The translations under genes and the position numbers were made by a program. A DNA stretch of 64,000 bases from SG8-4 sp964598225. Its GTDB lineage: Bacteria > Planctomycetota > Phycisphaerae > Sedimentisphaerales > Anaerobacaceae. The stretch spans positions 1 through 64,000 of the forward strand of contig CAZRBG010000003.1 in assembly GCA_964598225.1 (NCBI GenBank). The letters run 5' to 3'. The notes under the pieces were generated by a model. The model saw only the letters and a program-made list of their open reading frames with translations, had not been told where the DNA came from and ran no database searches. Shown here piece by piece: positions 1 through 8,392 of the stretch (its first letter is position 1; each line of letters starts with the position of its first letter).

Positions 1-85
1 AGTATTTTTCTAGAATTAATGTTACTCTTTTGGCTCAATCTACACTTGTTTTGGGGCTAGTCTGTTCCGACGAGACTTCGAGGAT

Positions 86-1075
86 GTGAGAATTCTGGAT
101 GCGGGAGCAGGAACCGGCGTTTTGGCGGCGGGGGTCGTACAAACTCTCATCGAAAAGAAAGGCAATTTGAGGTCGATTGAGGTGACAGCATTTGAGAACG
201 ATGAGTTGGTCTTGCCTCACTTAGAGAATACGCTGGCCCGGTGTGAAGCTGTCTGTGCGGAGGCGAACATATCTTTTGCAGCAGAGACGCGATGCGAGGA
301 CTTTGTAGCCGGCAGTGTAGATCTTGTGGAGAATGGATTGTTTGCTGGGGATGTCAAGCCTTTTACTCATGCCATACTTAATCCACCGTATAAGAAGATT
401 AATGCGCAATCAAGAACGCGCAAGCTGCTGGACTCGGCAGGGATGGAAGTTTCGAACCTTTATGCGGCATTCGTATGGTTAGCGATGAGAATGTTAGAGC
501 CGGGCGGCGAATTAGTGGCGATCACGCCTCGCAGCTTCTGCAATGGACCATATTTTCGGAGATTTCGCCTTGCCCTGCTGAACATGCTGGCGATTGAGCA
601 CATCCATGTCTTCAAGTCCCGTAAGAAAGCATTCGGTGATGATGATGTCCTTCAGGAGAATGTGATTCTTCATGCGGTTCGAAATGTATGCAAGCCACAA
701 CATGTGGCCATCTCGTTGTCGGAGGGACCTGATTTCCACAATGTTAGCGTCCGCCGTATGCCTTACGAACACGTTGTATTAGCGAAGGACAGAGATGCTT
801 TCATTCATCTGATACTGAATGACGATGATGAAGACACGATGTGCAGGATGGAGCGTTTTACAACACCGCTCGATGAGTTGGGGATAGAGGTTTCGACAGG
901 GCGCGTCGTGGATTTTAGGATTTTAGGGCACGTGAGTATCTTCGAATCCAGCCTGAGACAGGGACGGTACCGTTGCTGTATCCGCGTCATTTTGAGTATG
1001 GATTCATTCGCTGGCCGGTGGAATCGGACAAGAAACCAAACGCAATCGTGTCGTCGGAGCAAACACGCCATCTGA
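86..1075 (+). pseudogene. BsuBI/PstI-type adenine DNA methyltransferase, N-terminal piece (broken)
   Basis: This is the N-terminal part of an adenine-N6 DNA methyltransferase. It shows the SAM-binding motif DAGAGTG right at its start and the catalytic NPPY at residues 99-102, the pattern of gamma-class type II enzymes such as M.PstI and M.BsuBI (family knowledge). The GTG at 86 is unlikely to be the true start, because the frame stays open back to position 20 and reads GASLFRRDFEDV just before the motif. Homologous sequence ends at the codon ending at 919. There an exact 8-bp tandem duplication (912-927) throws the frame out, so roughly the last 50 residues are out-of-frame noise. The rest of the enzyme continues in the next frame from 928. 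The paired nuclease gene follows directly and is also broken. Confidence 0.8.
912..927 (+). repeat. 8-bp tandem duplication causing the methyltransferase frameshift
   Basis: ATTTTAGG occurs twice back to back (912-919 and 920-927) inside the methyltransferase gene. Removing one copy joins GRVVDFR to AREYLRIQPETG and restores one continuous reading frame into the C-terminal piece. Confidence 0.9.
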
Positions 1076-1461
1076 TGGTTCCAAAAGGATCTTACGTGCT
1101 AACAAAGCGTTTCTCTTCCAAGGAGGAACGAAGGAGAGTGGTGGCGGCTATTTACGATCCGCATCGGGTCGAAGCGCCGTTAGTTGGTTTTGAAAATCAT
1201 CTGAACTACTTCCATGCCGGAGGAAAGGGACTTCCGTCCAAGCTGGCGCGAGGATTGGCACTATATTTGAACTCTACTTTGTTCGACCAATATTTTCGGC
1301 TCTTCAGCGGTCACACTCAAGTCAATGCTACCGATCTCCGCAAAATGCGTTATCCCATGCGCGAACAATTGGTTCAGCTTGGCGCCCATGTTAAGGATCG
1401 CATGCCGGAACAGAGAGAAGTGGACGAAATACTCGGAAAGGTATGTGAGAACGATGGCTAA
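973..1461 (+). pseudogene. BsuBI/PstI-type DNA methyltransferase, C-terminal piece
   Basis: This is the C-terminal portion of the same methyltransferase, probably the target-recognition region. It reads YPRHFEYGFIRWPVE, then GFENHLNYFH and YLNSTLFDQYFRLFSGHTQVNATDLR. The last segment is typical of the C-terminal half of Eco57I/PstI-like methyltransferases, where substrate contacts lie (family knowledge). True coding resumes at 928, upstream of the first in-frame start codon, so this piece would not be made without correcting the 8-bp duplication. Its 3' end overlaps the start of the nuclease gene by 8 nt, which points to translational coupling of the original pair. As a separate protein it has no SAM-binding site. 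Confidence 0.78.
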
Positions 1462-1885
1462 GGAGGCGAAGGCGAAGAAAGCTAAGCGGAGAATTGCAGA
1501 GTGTTTGCAGATTCTAGAGGCACTCGGGTTCCCACGTCAGCAACTGAATGAACGTTCAGCTTTGACGCTTCTTTCGTTCCTGGACCTTAAACCCGAAGAC
1601 GAATGGGAGAATGCGAGTGACCCGTTGATGGGCATTACCCCTATGATGGAATTCTTTACTGCCCACTACGGAAAACAATATAAGCCTAACACACGCGAAA
1701 CGGTACGCCGACAGACCGTTCATCAATTTGTACAGGCGGCGTTGGTTTTGCCAAATCCAGATAAGCCATCACGACCAACGAACAGTCCCAAAGCAGTTTA
1801 CCAAATCGAAACCTCTGCGCTGAAGCTGTTACGTGAATTCGGAAGCCCGAACTGGAAAGACCGACTGCAGGATTATTTAAGGTAG
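1454..1885 (+). pseudogene. BsuBI/PstI-type restriction endonuclease, N-terminal piece
   Basis: This is the N-terminal helical domain of a PstI-like type II endonuclease; the family recognises CTGCAG and the methyltransferase protects the same site. I chose the ATG at 1454, which gives MAKEAKAKKAKRRIAECLQ and overlaps the methyltransferase end by 8 nt. Recognisable segments are LEALGFPRQQLNERSALTLL and, further on, ITPMMEFFTAHYGKQYKPNTRE and VHQFVQAALVLPNPD. The frame stops at a TAG (1883-1885) but continues open in the same frame two codons later as the catalytic half. Ignoring that TAG the product is about 324 residues, close to the usual length of this family. A CTGCAG site lies inside the gene at 1865-1870. 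Confidence 0.78.
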
Positions 1886-1891
1886 GCAGAT

Positions 1892-2428
1892 ATGCTCAAG
1901 CGTCTCTATGCTCGAGAGAGGCAGATGCGCCGAATTCCGCTATTGCTGCAGAGCGGAGAGCAGATCAGCCTTTCGCCGGGAGGGCAGAATGTACTGGTCA
2001 AGAAGATCATCGACGATTTTTGCCCACTCTTTACACCGGGAGCACATGTTATTTATGTAGGAGATACTCAGAAGAAATGGGCGTACTATGACTCCGAGGC
2101 GCTTTTGGCACTGGGTGTTAAGATCGAAGAGCATGGAAAGATGCCCGATGTTGTGGTTCACTACACTGATAAGAATTGGCTCGTGCTCATCGAGGCGGTA
2201 ACCAGCCACGGACCAGTTAATCCGAAGCGCAGGCAAGAGTTGCAGCAGCTCTTTGCAGGTTCGAACGCCGGTCTTGTCTACGTAACGGCCTTTCTGGACC
2301 GTCGAACCTTGCTGAAATACCTCGACGAAATTTCCTGGGAAACAGAGGTGTGGATTGCTGACTCACCGACTCACTTGATCCATTTCAATGGTGAGCGTTT
2401 CCTCGGACCATACGAAGATGGTTACTGA
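1892..2428 (+). pseudogene. BsuBI/PstI-type restriction endonuclease, catalytic C-terminal piece
   Basis: This is the catalytic domain of the PstI-like nuclease. It reads VIYVGDTQKKWAYYDSEALL, then EHGKMPDVVVHYTDKNW, VLIEAVTSHGPVNPKRRQEL and HLIHFNGERFLGPYE, the near-invariant core of the family (Pfam BsuBI_PstI_RE). The acidic residues in MPD and LIE are the likely metal-binding pair, which is inferred. The first ATG lies only two codons after the TAG that ends the N-terminal piece, in the same frame. One base change (for example GAG to TAG) therefore explains the split. The piece lacks the N-terminal domain and has no clear ribosome binding site of its own, so an active nuclease is unlikely unless TAG is read through. 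Confidence 0.8.
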
Positions 2429-2738
2429 TTCAGTAACTTGGATCGCTGTAAGGTAACGGGGTTGGGTCACTGGGTGCGCAGTTGAAGGTCTGCCGTGACA
2501 TACCGGTCTCGACTCAGGGCTGTTATGGTTATTTGTTCGTTGGCGCCGTAGAGGGGCATCTGATGTTTCCAGACGGCCTGTTGTGGAACCGGCGGACGAT
2601 TACTTCTCCGTTTATCTCTTCCATCTGTGCCGGGAACGCCGCCGCGCAATCGAGAAGTGGAAAAGAGTAGGCTTTGCCGCCGATTCTGTAGGTGTTGATG
2701 TTATAGAGTGGTTGCCGGACAAGCAACTCTCAGGTTTT
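2429..2738. other. Intergenic, no supported gene
   Basis: Only short, mutually overlapping open frames lie here, on both strands. A 65-codon minus-strand frame (2529-2726) directly follows the hypothetical gene at 2739-3257 and could be its displaced tail, but I could not link it to a family. Confidence 0.4.
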
Positions 2739-3257
2739 TTACACTATGATGGCCTTGAGCAAATCGACGGCCCTTGCGGGGTCCACGTTCGCCTGAGCCC
2801 TTAGCGCTTCAATGAATTGTTCCTGAAGCCGGGCCAGTGAAAACTTGCTCGAATTCAAATTCGCCTGCATTTCTTTGTAGAGCTGTTTAGAGTCCGGGAT
2901 TTGGTCTGTCGCAAACTGCGTGAGTTCCGAGCGGTAAGGATTTTGAATTGCCGCTGCGGCCCGATCGTTATAGTCGGCTTCTCCCGAACCTGCCGCTTTT
3001 GTCGAGGCCGGTGTCTGCTCGTATTTTGCACCAATGACAGGCCGGGCAGAAGCTGGATTTGGTGCGTTTCCGAGTTCGATCATGCTCAACATCCCCGTTT
3101 CGTCGGAGAAGTCCGGGGCCGACAAAGCGACCCTAAACCGTGCTCCTATACATAAAATATAACACAGAAAACAGGAAAGGCAAATAACGGCAAAGGATTC
3201 GGACAGTTGAATGTGGCAATAATTCCTGTTCTGCCGCAGTTGTCCGTGCTGCGACAA
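2739..3257 (-). CDS. Hypothetical protein, possibly degenerate
   Basis: I do not recognise this frame. It could code for up to 172 residues. The first 45 include a cysteine-rich hydrophobic stretch (IVCLSCFLCYILCI-like) that looks improvised. The rest is more protein-like: Ala/Asn-rich linkers, then a helical segment around residues 120-165 ending LQEQFIEALRAQANVDPARAVDLLKAI. The inner ATG in TGMLSMIELGN may be the true start. The gene has no partner on its strand and sits between the dead restriction system and a repeat cluster. It may be a real small gene or a decayed remnant. Confidence 0.3.
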   Translation of the reverse strand: MSQHGQLRQNRNYCHIQLSESFAVICLSCFLCYILCIGARFRVALSAPDFSDETGMLSMIELGNAPNPASARPVIGAKYEQTPASTKAAGSGEADYNDRAAAAIQNPYRSELTQFATDQIPDSKQLYKEMQANLNSSKFSLARLQEQFIEALRAQANVDPARAVDLLKAIIV

Positions 3258-3409
3258 GCCGACTTCTCACGCACGCTCTTAGTGTTCCCGGTGGCGGGAA
3301 GTTTTGCCGATGCTTGTTGACAACCGCTGTCCGCGTCATTATCCTGTTTGGCAAAACACGAAGTAGTGAGTACCGGGCGTGAACCAGAGATGGACGCGAA
3401 ATCTCATAG

Positions 3410-3625
3410 ATTAAACAGTGTAATAGAGGCGGGCTTGCCCGTGTCGAGGGCGTGTGGCGAGGCCGTCCCGGCCTCGAACAGGGGCAAGCCTGTCCCGAGC
3501 CCTTCGGCTATGCTCAGGATAAACTCCGCCGAGGGAATGCCCTCGCCACAGAACAAGGGCGAGACGCCCTCGCCACGGGGATGCCACACACAAGGGCGGG
3601 ACGCCCTCGCCACGGGCCGTCGCGC
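3410..3625. repeat. Cluster of dispersed GC-rich palindromic repeats
   Basis: Several imperfect copies of units such as GGGCGAGACGCCCTCGCCAC and CGAGGCCGTCCCGGCCTCG follow one another here. Among them is a segment with CCCTTCGGCTATGCTCAGG. Related pieces recur at about 11150-11215 and 52545-52612. They run up to, and are probably translated as, the leader of the pseudopilin gene that follows. Confidence 0.7.
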
Positions 3626-4304
3626 CGGCTTTACGCTGATCGAGCTGCTCGTGGTCATCGCGATTATCACACTGCTGCTGTCGGTTCTCGTGCCATCATT
3701 GCGGCGGGCGCGGGCCGGCGCGAAGCGGCTGGTATGCGCCCACAACCTCAGGCAGATCAGCCTGGCGGTCGATCTGTATCTCTACTCGAACGACAACACG
3801 TATCCCTGCGCGCAGGACCCGCTGCCGGCGGGGTACTGGCTCTGGATGGGCCGCGGCTGGCGCAGCTTCGTCGAGCCGCACCTGGGCGGCAATATCGACC
3901 CGAACAATCCTTCCGTCCTGCTCTGCCCGGAAGATCGCGTCGCCAGGCACAAATACGAGAGCACGAGCTATTCCTACTCGCTGGCCTTTTACCACAGCCC
4001 CGAGCAGATCGCCGACATGAACAGCCCGGCCGATACGTACTCGAACCCCCGCCCGTCGATCCCCCAGCGGAGCCTCAACGTCGCAAAGCCCTCGCAAAAA
4101 ATCCTCATGGGCGAGTGGCTCAGCAACCATTACCCGATACCCGAAGACCCCGGCTGGTGGACCTGGCAAGGAACCCGAAACTACCTCTTCCCTGACAGCC
4201 ACACAAAAATCCTGAAAGCAACCGAAATCCGCCCCGCAAACGACAACCTCCCCAACCCAAACCTAACCAAAAACGGCATCAAAGGCCAGGACTACCCGCC
4301 ATAA
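3537..4304 (+). CDS. Pseudopilin-like secreted protein (prepilin-type N-terminal cleavage signal)
   Basis: This exported protein has a type IV prepilin/type II pseudopilin N-terminus, AGFTLIELLVVIAIITLLLS. Prepilin peptidase would cut before the Phe, and the Glu at +5 and the long hydrophobic helix are present. The globular part is the small Planctomycete type: LVCAHNLRQISLAVDLYLYSN, LLCPEDR, and a C-terminal RNYLFPDSHTKIL that resembles a degenerate H-X9-DG box (D-S instead of D-G). The start is uncertain. The in-frame ATG at 3537 gives a leader of about 33 residues, MPSPQNKGETPS..RDALATGRRAG, that is entirely repeat-derived; an earlier ATG at 3348 is also open. It is monocistronic here. A related intact gene lies at 62217. 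Confidence 0.72.
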   Translation: MPSPQNKGETPSPRGCHTQGRDALATGRRAGFTLIELLVVIAIITLLLSVLVPSLRRARAGAKRLVCAHNLRQISLAVDLYLYSNDNTYPCAQDPLPAGYWLWMGRGWRSFVEPHLGGNIDPNNPSVLLCPEDRVARHKYESTSYSYSLAFYHSPEQIADMNSPADTYSNPRPSIPQRSLNVAKPSQKILMGEWLSNHYPIPEDPGWWTWQGTRNYLFPDSHTKILKATEIRPANDNLPNPNLTKNGIKGQDYPP

Positions 4305-4360
4305 AACCCAACAGACAAAGCTTTAGACACTGATTTCACTGATTTACACGACCGAAAATG

Positions 4361-4382
4361 TAGGGTGCGATGTATCGCACCA
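4361..4382 (+). repeat. Dispersed palindromic repeat, copy 1
   Basis: A 22-nt element centred on the palindrome GGTGCGATGTATCGCACC. An inverted copy differing at one base lies at 7731-7752, so the two flank the 4.4-7.7 kb gene group in opposite orientation. Confidence 0.75.
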
Positions 4383-4476
4383 ATTCCCTGACACGTTTAA
4401 TTTACCCTTGCAGGAACGTGGTTCTTTTGACCCTGATTCAGTCCCTGGAGGGACAAGAGTGCTTTAACAAAAACGG

Positions 4477-4968
4477 TCACATCCTTAATGACAAGTATGC
4501 TATCAAGAGAATAATCAAGAAGACAATGAAGCTCATTACAGCAGAAACATCTATCAACAACTTCATCATAGGGCGCCTTGGCAATGGCTGGAAATAAGCA
4601 TCAAGTCCATTCTCCTTACTGAGTAATGTTTCGATTCCAGCAACATGTTCAGCGAAGCGATAGGCCCTGGGGCGCACAATACAACTTATTGCACAAGCTG
4701 CCAGCGAAATAAAACCTGCGACGACCACCATTACCAGCTTGGTTGAGAGAGGTGTTTGATCTTCAATTAAGTTATTTATGCAGAAACAGAGGATGATTAC
4801 GGACAAAGACGAGGCTGTGAACCACATGGTCACGTATCTCATATATTTATCATTTAGAACTTTCCAAACATCGATCTTAGCTGATATATTTGTATCTTTC
4901 GTTGACGAATGGATACTTATTCCACCATTGCTTTCTTTTTTTTGTCGTTTTTTCATTCCATTTTGCAC
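4477..4968 (-). CDS. Hypothetical membrane protein
   Basis: I do not recognise a family. The 163-residue product has a charged, Ser/Thr-rich N-terminus of about 45 residues with no signal peptide. Hydrophobic segments lie near residues 47-67 (VTMWFTASSLSVIILCFCINN), 77-98 (KLVMVVVAGFISLAACAISCI) and 138-160 (LLIDVSAVMSFIVFLIILLIA), so probably three transmembrane helices. The start codon is a GTG with little visible Shine-Dalgarno; an ATG four codons later is equally possible. It is the last of three minus-strand genes, 24 nt after a small membrane protein gene, and is probably co-transcribed with it. Confidence 0.55.
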   Translation of the reverse strand: MQNGMKKRQKKESNGGISIHSSTKDTNISAKIDVWKVLNDKYMRYVTMWFTASSLSVIILCFCINNLIEDQTPLSTKLVMVVVAGFISLAACAISCIVRPRAYRFAEHVAGIETLLSKENGLDAYFQPLPRRPMMKLLIDVSAVMSFIVFLIILLIAYLSLRM

Positions 4969-4992
4969 TGGTTGGTCTGCTTATTTTTGGGC

Positions 4993-5187
4993 TTATTTCG
5001 TGACAGCCAAAATAGTAATACCGCCAACCATTCCAACAATAAAGATGCCCCACAGGGTTCCAGTGGCGGCCTTGGTTTTCTCTTCGTCTGCCCCTGAGAT
5101 CGCTCGCAAAAAAAGAGCAAAGCCAGATACGCCACCAAGTATCAACAGAGCGATGCCCGCTATACGAATGATCTCAATATTTAGCAT
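4993..5187 (-). CDS. Small two-helix membrane protein
   Basis: The 64-residue product starting MLNIEIIRIAGIALLIL has two predicted membrane helices: IIRIAGIALLILGGVSGFALFL, then a charged loop (GADEEKTKAATG), then LWGIFIVGMVGGITILAV. I chose the ATG at 5187 because GGAG lies 8 nt before it. A longer frame from 5241 is open but adds only basic residues. The family is not recognised. It is 24 nt from the following membrane gene and about 96 nt after the large exported protein gene, all on the minus strand. Confidence 0.55.
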   Translation of the reverse strand: MLNIEIIRIAGIALLILGGVSGFALFLRAISGADEEKTKAATGTLWGIFIVGMVGGITILAVTK

Positions 5188-5283
5188 ACAAACTCCGTAC
5201 GATAAATGATAATTGCGGTTGGCAAGTATCCTTTGGAACATCTTGCTCTAGAACAGCAGGGCACGGTTTTACTTGTTCTCAAA

Positions 5284-7494
5284 TTATCTCTTCCTTGTTT
5301 TCCACCTTTCTTCCACCTTGCTGCGCCCGCATTCCGGACAGCGATCGTGATAATCTCCCGGTTCTTTTACTCCGGTTCCCTCGATAAATACGGTCTCGCA
5401 GTAAGGACACTTTTTTGCTGCGAACAGACTTTGTTCGCCGCATTTTTTACACGTTATCGCCGTAGGTCTGGCCGCCATTGGGTTCATGTTCGGATTTGAC
5501 GCCAAAGCCAGGAAGTACTCTCCTTTGCTCATTTGGTAGTCTTTGTTACAAGATTTATTATTACACTTAACCCAGATCAGTTCCACTGCGAACATTTGTT
5601 TGCCGCATTCGTTGCATGTTATCGGCATAGATCCGCTCGCCATCGGGTTCGTGTTGGGATTTGACTCCAACGGCAGCCAGTACCCTCTCTTGATCATTTT
5701 GTACACATTCTTACAAGATTTGTTGTTGCACTGAACCCAGATGAGTTCAAACTTAAAAGGTTTGGTTCCAGGTCTGTGTATAGCGAACCTGCTCAAGTCC
5801 AATTCTTCCTTTGTGACGTTGTATCGCGGTCGATATCTCTCCGGCATGTCGATTATCATTTGCTTGGCTATGTATGCATACCTGCTATCCGACCATTTCC
5901 GGATTATTTGTCGACAGTTTTGCATCATTAGGTTGAAACCAACCATCTGACGACTGGCCAAGCTGCGAGAGGATCTCGCCGCATTCAAAACCTTTTCAGC
6001 TTCCATCTTATCTTTCGTAGAAAGAACTTTGAAATAGAGAACCTTTGTTGTAGATTGCTGTTGAGTCGTATCCAGTCCCTGTGGTTTGGTCAAGAATCTC
6101 TTTTTATCTTCTTCAGCAAAGTTGTTAAATGTTTTCTGTTGCTTTTCAGTAAGCCCAGAGTCGAGCATTTGTGAAAGGATCGCTTCTTCCGAAAGCATAA
6201 CGGAAGTCTGTTTCACAAGCCTTGAAACGGCGAACTTTGCTTCCTTACTCTGAAGGAGATTATCAATTATGGGAAACAGTTCCTTGCCGACGCGATTTTT
6301 CATGTACTCGGAGATTGTTCGGTTACCGAGTTTAGAGAACTTGGTTTCGTCAAAAAGAAGCTTGACTAGAAGCCTTTTGATTGCGTTCCTATCTGCCTCA
6401 GCTTTGCCAAGGACCGTGCGGTCGATTGCATAATCTGCTGAAAGATAGAGGTAGTCGACAGCCTTACCCAAGACCGGATTCATCACATGCAAGCCCAATG
6501 AAGATGCTGTATGGCAAGCTTCTTTCACGCCTTCTAGGGCGGTTTGGTTTGCCGAATACGTACCATCTAATATGCTCTGTGAATCCCGACGTAGGGCGGT
6601 TGCGATCCGATAGTACCTCTTGCCATTTTCTACAAGCTTCTCTGCTCTTGTATCATCTCCATTCTTGAAATGTTGCTTCGCCATTCGAAGCGCCCGTACA
6701 GCGAGAAATTGATAGTCCAATGCTGCGAAATGCAAGCTTTCTACTTTATTTACTAAGGCGGGCGCGGTTATTCGCAAGGTAGCTCCTACGGATGGATCTG
6801 GGAATGGTGCAGAATCTGCGAATAATCTCATAAGTCTGTCAACTTTAGCAAGCCGGGCAGATTGGCTCGTTGCCGCGGCTGTTCTTGGGTCAACGGCCAC
6901 TTCGTCAGCGTCTGTCTCAACTGTAATTTCTCTCCACGATTCGCGCTCGTTCCAGTCAACTTTTACTTGTATCGTCTTTTCAAACGGCATTAGAATAATC
7001 TTGCTCGTACATGCCTGGCCCGTGATCAGAATCTCAACACTATTTCTCTCGGCGGCTCCTTGTTCTGTGACAGATGTGATTGGCACAAAGACGGTGAAAT
7101 CGCCTACGTATACATCAATTTTGGCGCCTGTCGGATCGGCCCAATTCACCCATTTTGGAAAGAAAGCTTCACCGAAATTGAAATTATCCGACTCAGCCTG
7201 GACTTTCAATTCAAAGCCAGGAGCAGTTGCAGTCTCTGGATTTGCGTAGTAGTGCAGGTCGTCAGTACCTTTGAACATTACTGCTATTCCGTACTGGGTG
7301 CCCACACGGACAGGCTCTACGTACACGTATGAGAATTCGGTGTCGTGTCTGGCTAACTCAACTGCGTTTGGGCCATTTGCCTCTTGGGCAAGAACGTTCG
7401 AGACGCTCATTGAAATGCATGTCATCGAACCGACTACCATAATTGCAGTTAATAATAAGTGAAATGTCGGCGAAATATATGTGTGCTTTTGCAT
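5284..7494 (-). CDS. Exported DsbD-alpha-like protein with C-terminal tandem zinc ribbons
   Basis: A 736-residue exported protein. An N-terminal signal peptide ends near VLAQEA at about residue 37. Residues 45-200 resemble the N-terminal beta domain of DsbD (PVRVGTQYGIAVMFKGTDDLHYYANPETATAPG, FPITGQACTS-like), which carries thiol redox chemistry. Residues 230-570 are alpha-helical with no recognised family. Residues about 590-736 hold two tandem copies of a roughly 52-residue unit, ELIWV.CNNKSC, then SNPN.NPMA, then ITC..CG. A further four-Cys ribbon follows (CPYC then CPECGRSKVEERW). These look like zinc ribbons, which are unusual on a protein predicted to leave the cytoplasm. The start has AAGGAG 8 nt upstream. 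It is the first gene of the minus-strand group. Confidence 0.62.
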   Translation of the reverse strand: MQKHTYISPTFHLLLTAIMVVGSMTCISMSVSNVLAQEANGPNAVELARHDTEFSYVYVEPVRVGTQYGIAVMFKGTDDLHYYANPETATAPGFELKVQAESDNFNFGEAFFPKWVNWADPTGAKIDVYVGDFTVFVPITSVTEQGAAERNSVEILITGQACTSKIILMPFEKTIQVKVDWNERESWREITVETDADEVAVDPRTAAATSQSARLAKVDRLMRLFADSAPFPDPSVGATLRITAPALVNKVESLHFAALDYQFLAVRALRMAKQHFKNGDDTRAEKLVENGKRYYRIATALRRDSQSILDGTYSANQTALEGVKEACHTASSLGLHVMNPVLGKAVDYLYLSADYAIDRTVLGKAEADRNAIKRLLVKLLFDETKFSKLGNRTISEYMKNRVGKELFPIIDNLLQSKEAKFAVSRLVKQTSVMLSEEAILSQMLDSGLTEKQQKTFNNFAEEDKKRFLTKPQGLDTTQQQSTTKVLYFKVLSTKDKMEAEKVLNAARSSRSLASRQMVGFNLMMQNCRQIIRKWSDSRYAYIAKQMIIDMPERYRPRYNVTKEELDLSRFAIHRPGTKPFKFELIWVQCNNKSCKNVYKMIKRGYWLPLESNPNTNPMASGSMPITCNECGKQMFAVELIWVKCNNKSCNKDYQMSKGEYFLALASNPNMNPMAARPTAITCKKCGEQSLFAAKKCPYCETVFIEGTGVKEPGDYHDRCPECGRSKVEERWKTRKR

Positions 7495-7844
7495 AGAGTC
7501 ACTCCTTCAATAATTTGGAGAATGTAAATGTGTCCGACCAATATCTACGGAGCCTTCTTTACATTCCTTTCCTCAATTTGTCCCTTAGAACGCGCTGCGG
7601 CTATTACTGTATGTGCAACAAGTTCCTGCATCTGTTCTCGTCCCGGATTTCGCTCTGTTATTTGCATCCTACCTTTCTGTTCTATGCTATGTCAAGCAAA
7701 AAAAAGAAATTTACAAAAAATAGGAAGAAATGGTGCGATGCATCGCACCCTACGTCTTTCTTCGTGTTGCTCCGTTCTCTTGGTGGTACTTGCTTTCGGG
7801 TGTTGTTCGGTCCTTCTGTTTTTTACAATTTTACCTTTAAGAAA
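7495..7844. other. Intergenic region upstream of the exported-protein group
   Basis: No protein gene is supported. It holds the second copy of the GGTGCGAT palindrome (7731-7752) and AT-rich sequence that probably includes the promoter of the minus-strand genes and the trailer of the tRNA. Confidence 0.4.
7731..7752 (-). repeat. Dispersed palindromic repeat, copy 2
   Basis: An inverted copy of the element at 4361-4382, identical at 21 of 22 positions. Its core GGTGCGATGCATCGCACC is a perfect palindrome. Confidence 0.75.
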
Positions 7845-7918
<74 letters not shown>

Positions 7919-8169
7919 AAGATTACATTTCCCGCCACATTATAAACACGCACCAACGCCGTCTGCAACGAAACTTTTGTCATAATCCGCGAAAATTGGC
8001 TCATCGGAGAATTGAAGATCTCCGGTACATTTTGTAAGCGTTTATCGCGTTAGGGCTGACAGCAGGCTTCTAACATTGACTATTGTCCCTGGCTCTGCAG
8101 GGATGACATTACTATTGTTTTGTTTCGAATCAGCGTAATCCGCGGTTAGTGTTAAACAGGTCCCTCCGC

Positions 8170-8210
8170 TTCGGTCGGGATGACAGGGGTTTCGGTCGGG
8201 ATGACAGGGG
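8170..8210 (+). repeat. 20-bp tandem repeat, two copies
   Basis: TTCGGTCGGGATGACAGGGG occurs at 8170-8189 and 8191-8210. It belongs to the dispersed intergenic repeat family that also shows as GTCATTCC..GGAATCCAG pieces near 11150 and 52550. Confidence 0.7.
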
Positions 8211-8243
8211 GTGAAGAATGTTTGTTTGCGAGGGGTTTTGCGG

Positions 8244-8272
8244 TTGACATTTTGGGGGAGTTTTAATATATA
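8244..8272 (+). promoter_or_regulatory. Promoter of ppdK
   Basis: A perfect -35 TTGACA (8244-8249), 17 bases, then -10 TATATA (8267-8272). It lies about 120 nt upstream of the pyruvate phosphate dikinase start. Confidence 0.65.
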
Positions 8273-8392
8273 GTGCGGTTTCGTTGACGTTGAGGAACTT
8301 TTGCCGGGTCGGAGTACAGGTTAATCGCGTGTGCATCCGGCCGGCTGGTGGTTTCCGGGAACATGGAACTCTTTTTGAAGGAGCCTTTTAGA

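Noticed and set aside
3410..3625. Possible CRISPR array in the repeat cluster
   Set aside because: Repeats are palindromic, unequal in length and spacing, and there are no unique spacers of constant size or cas genes.
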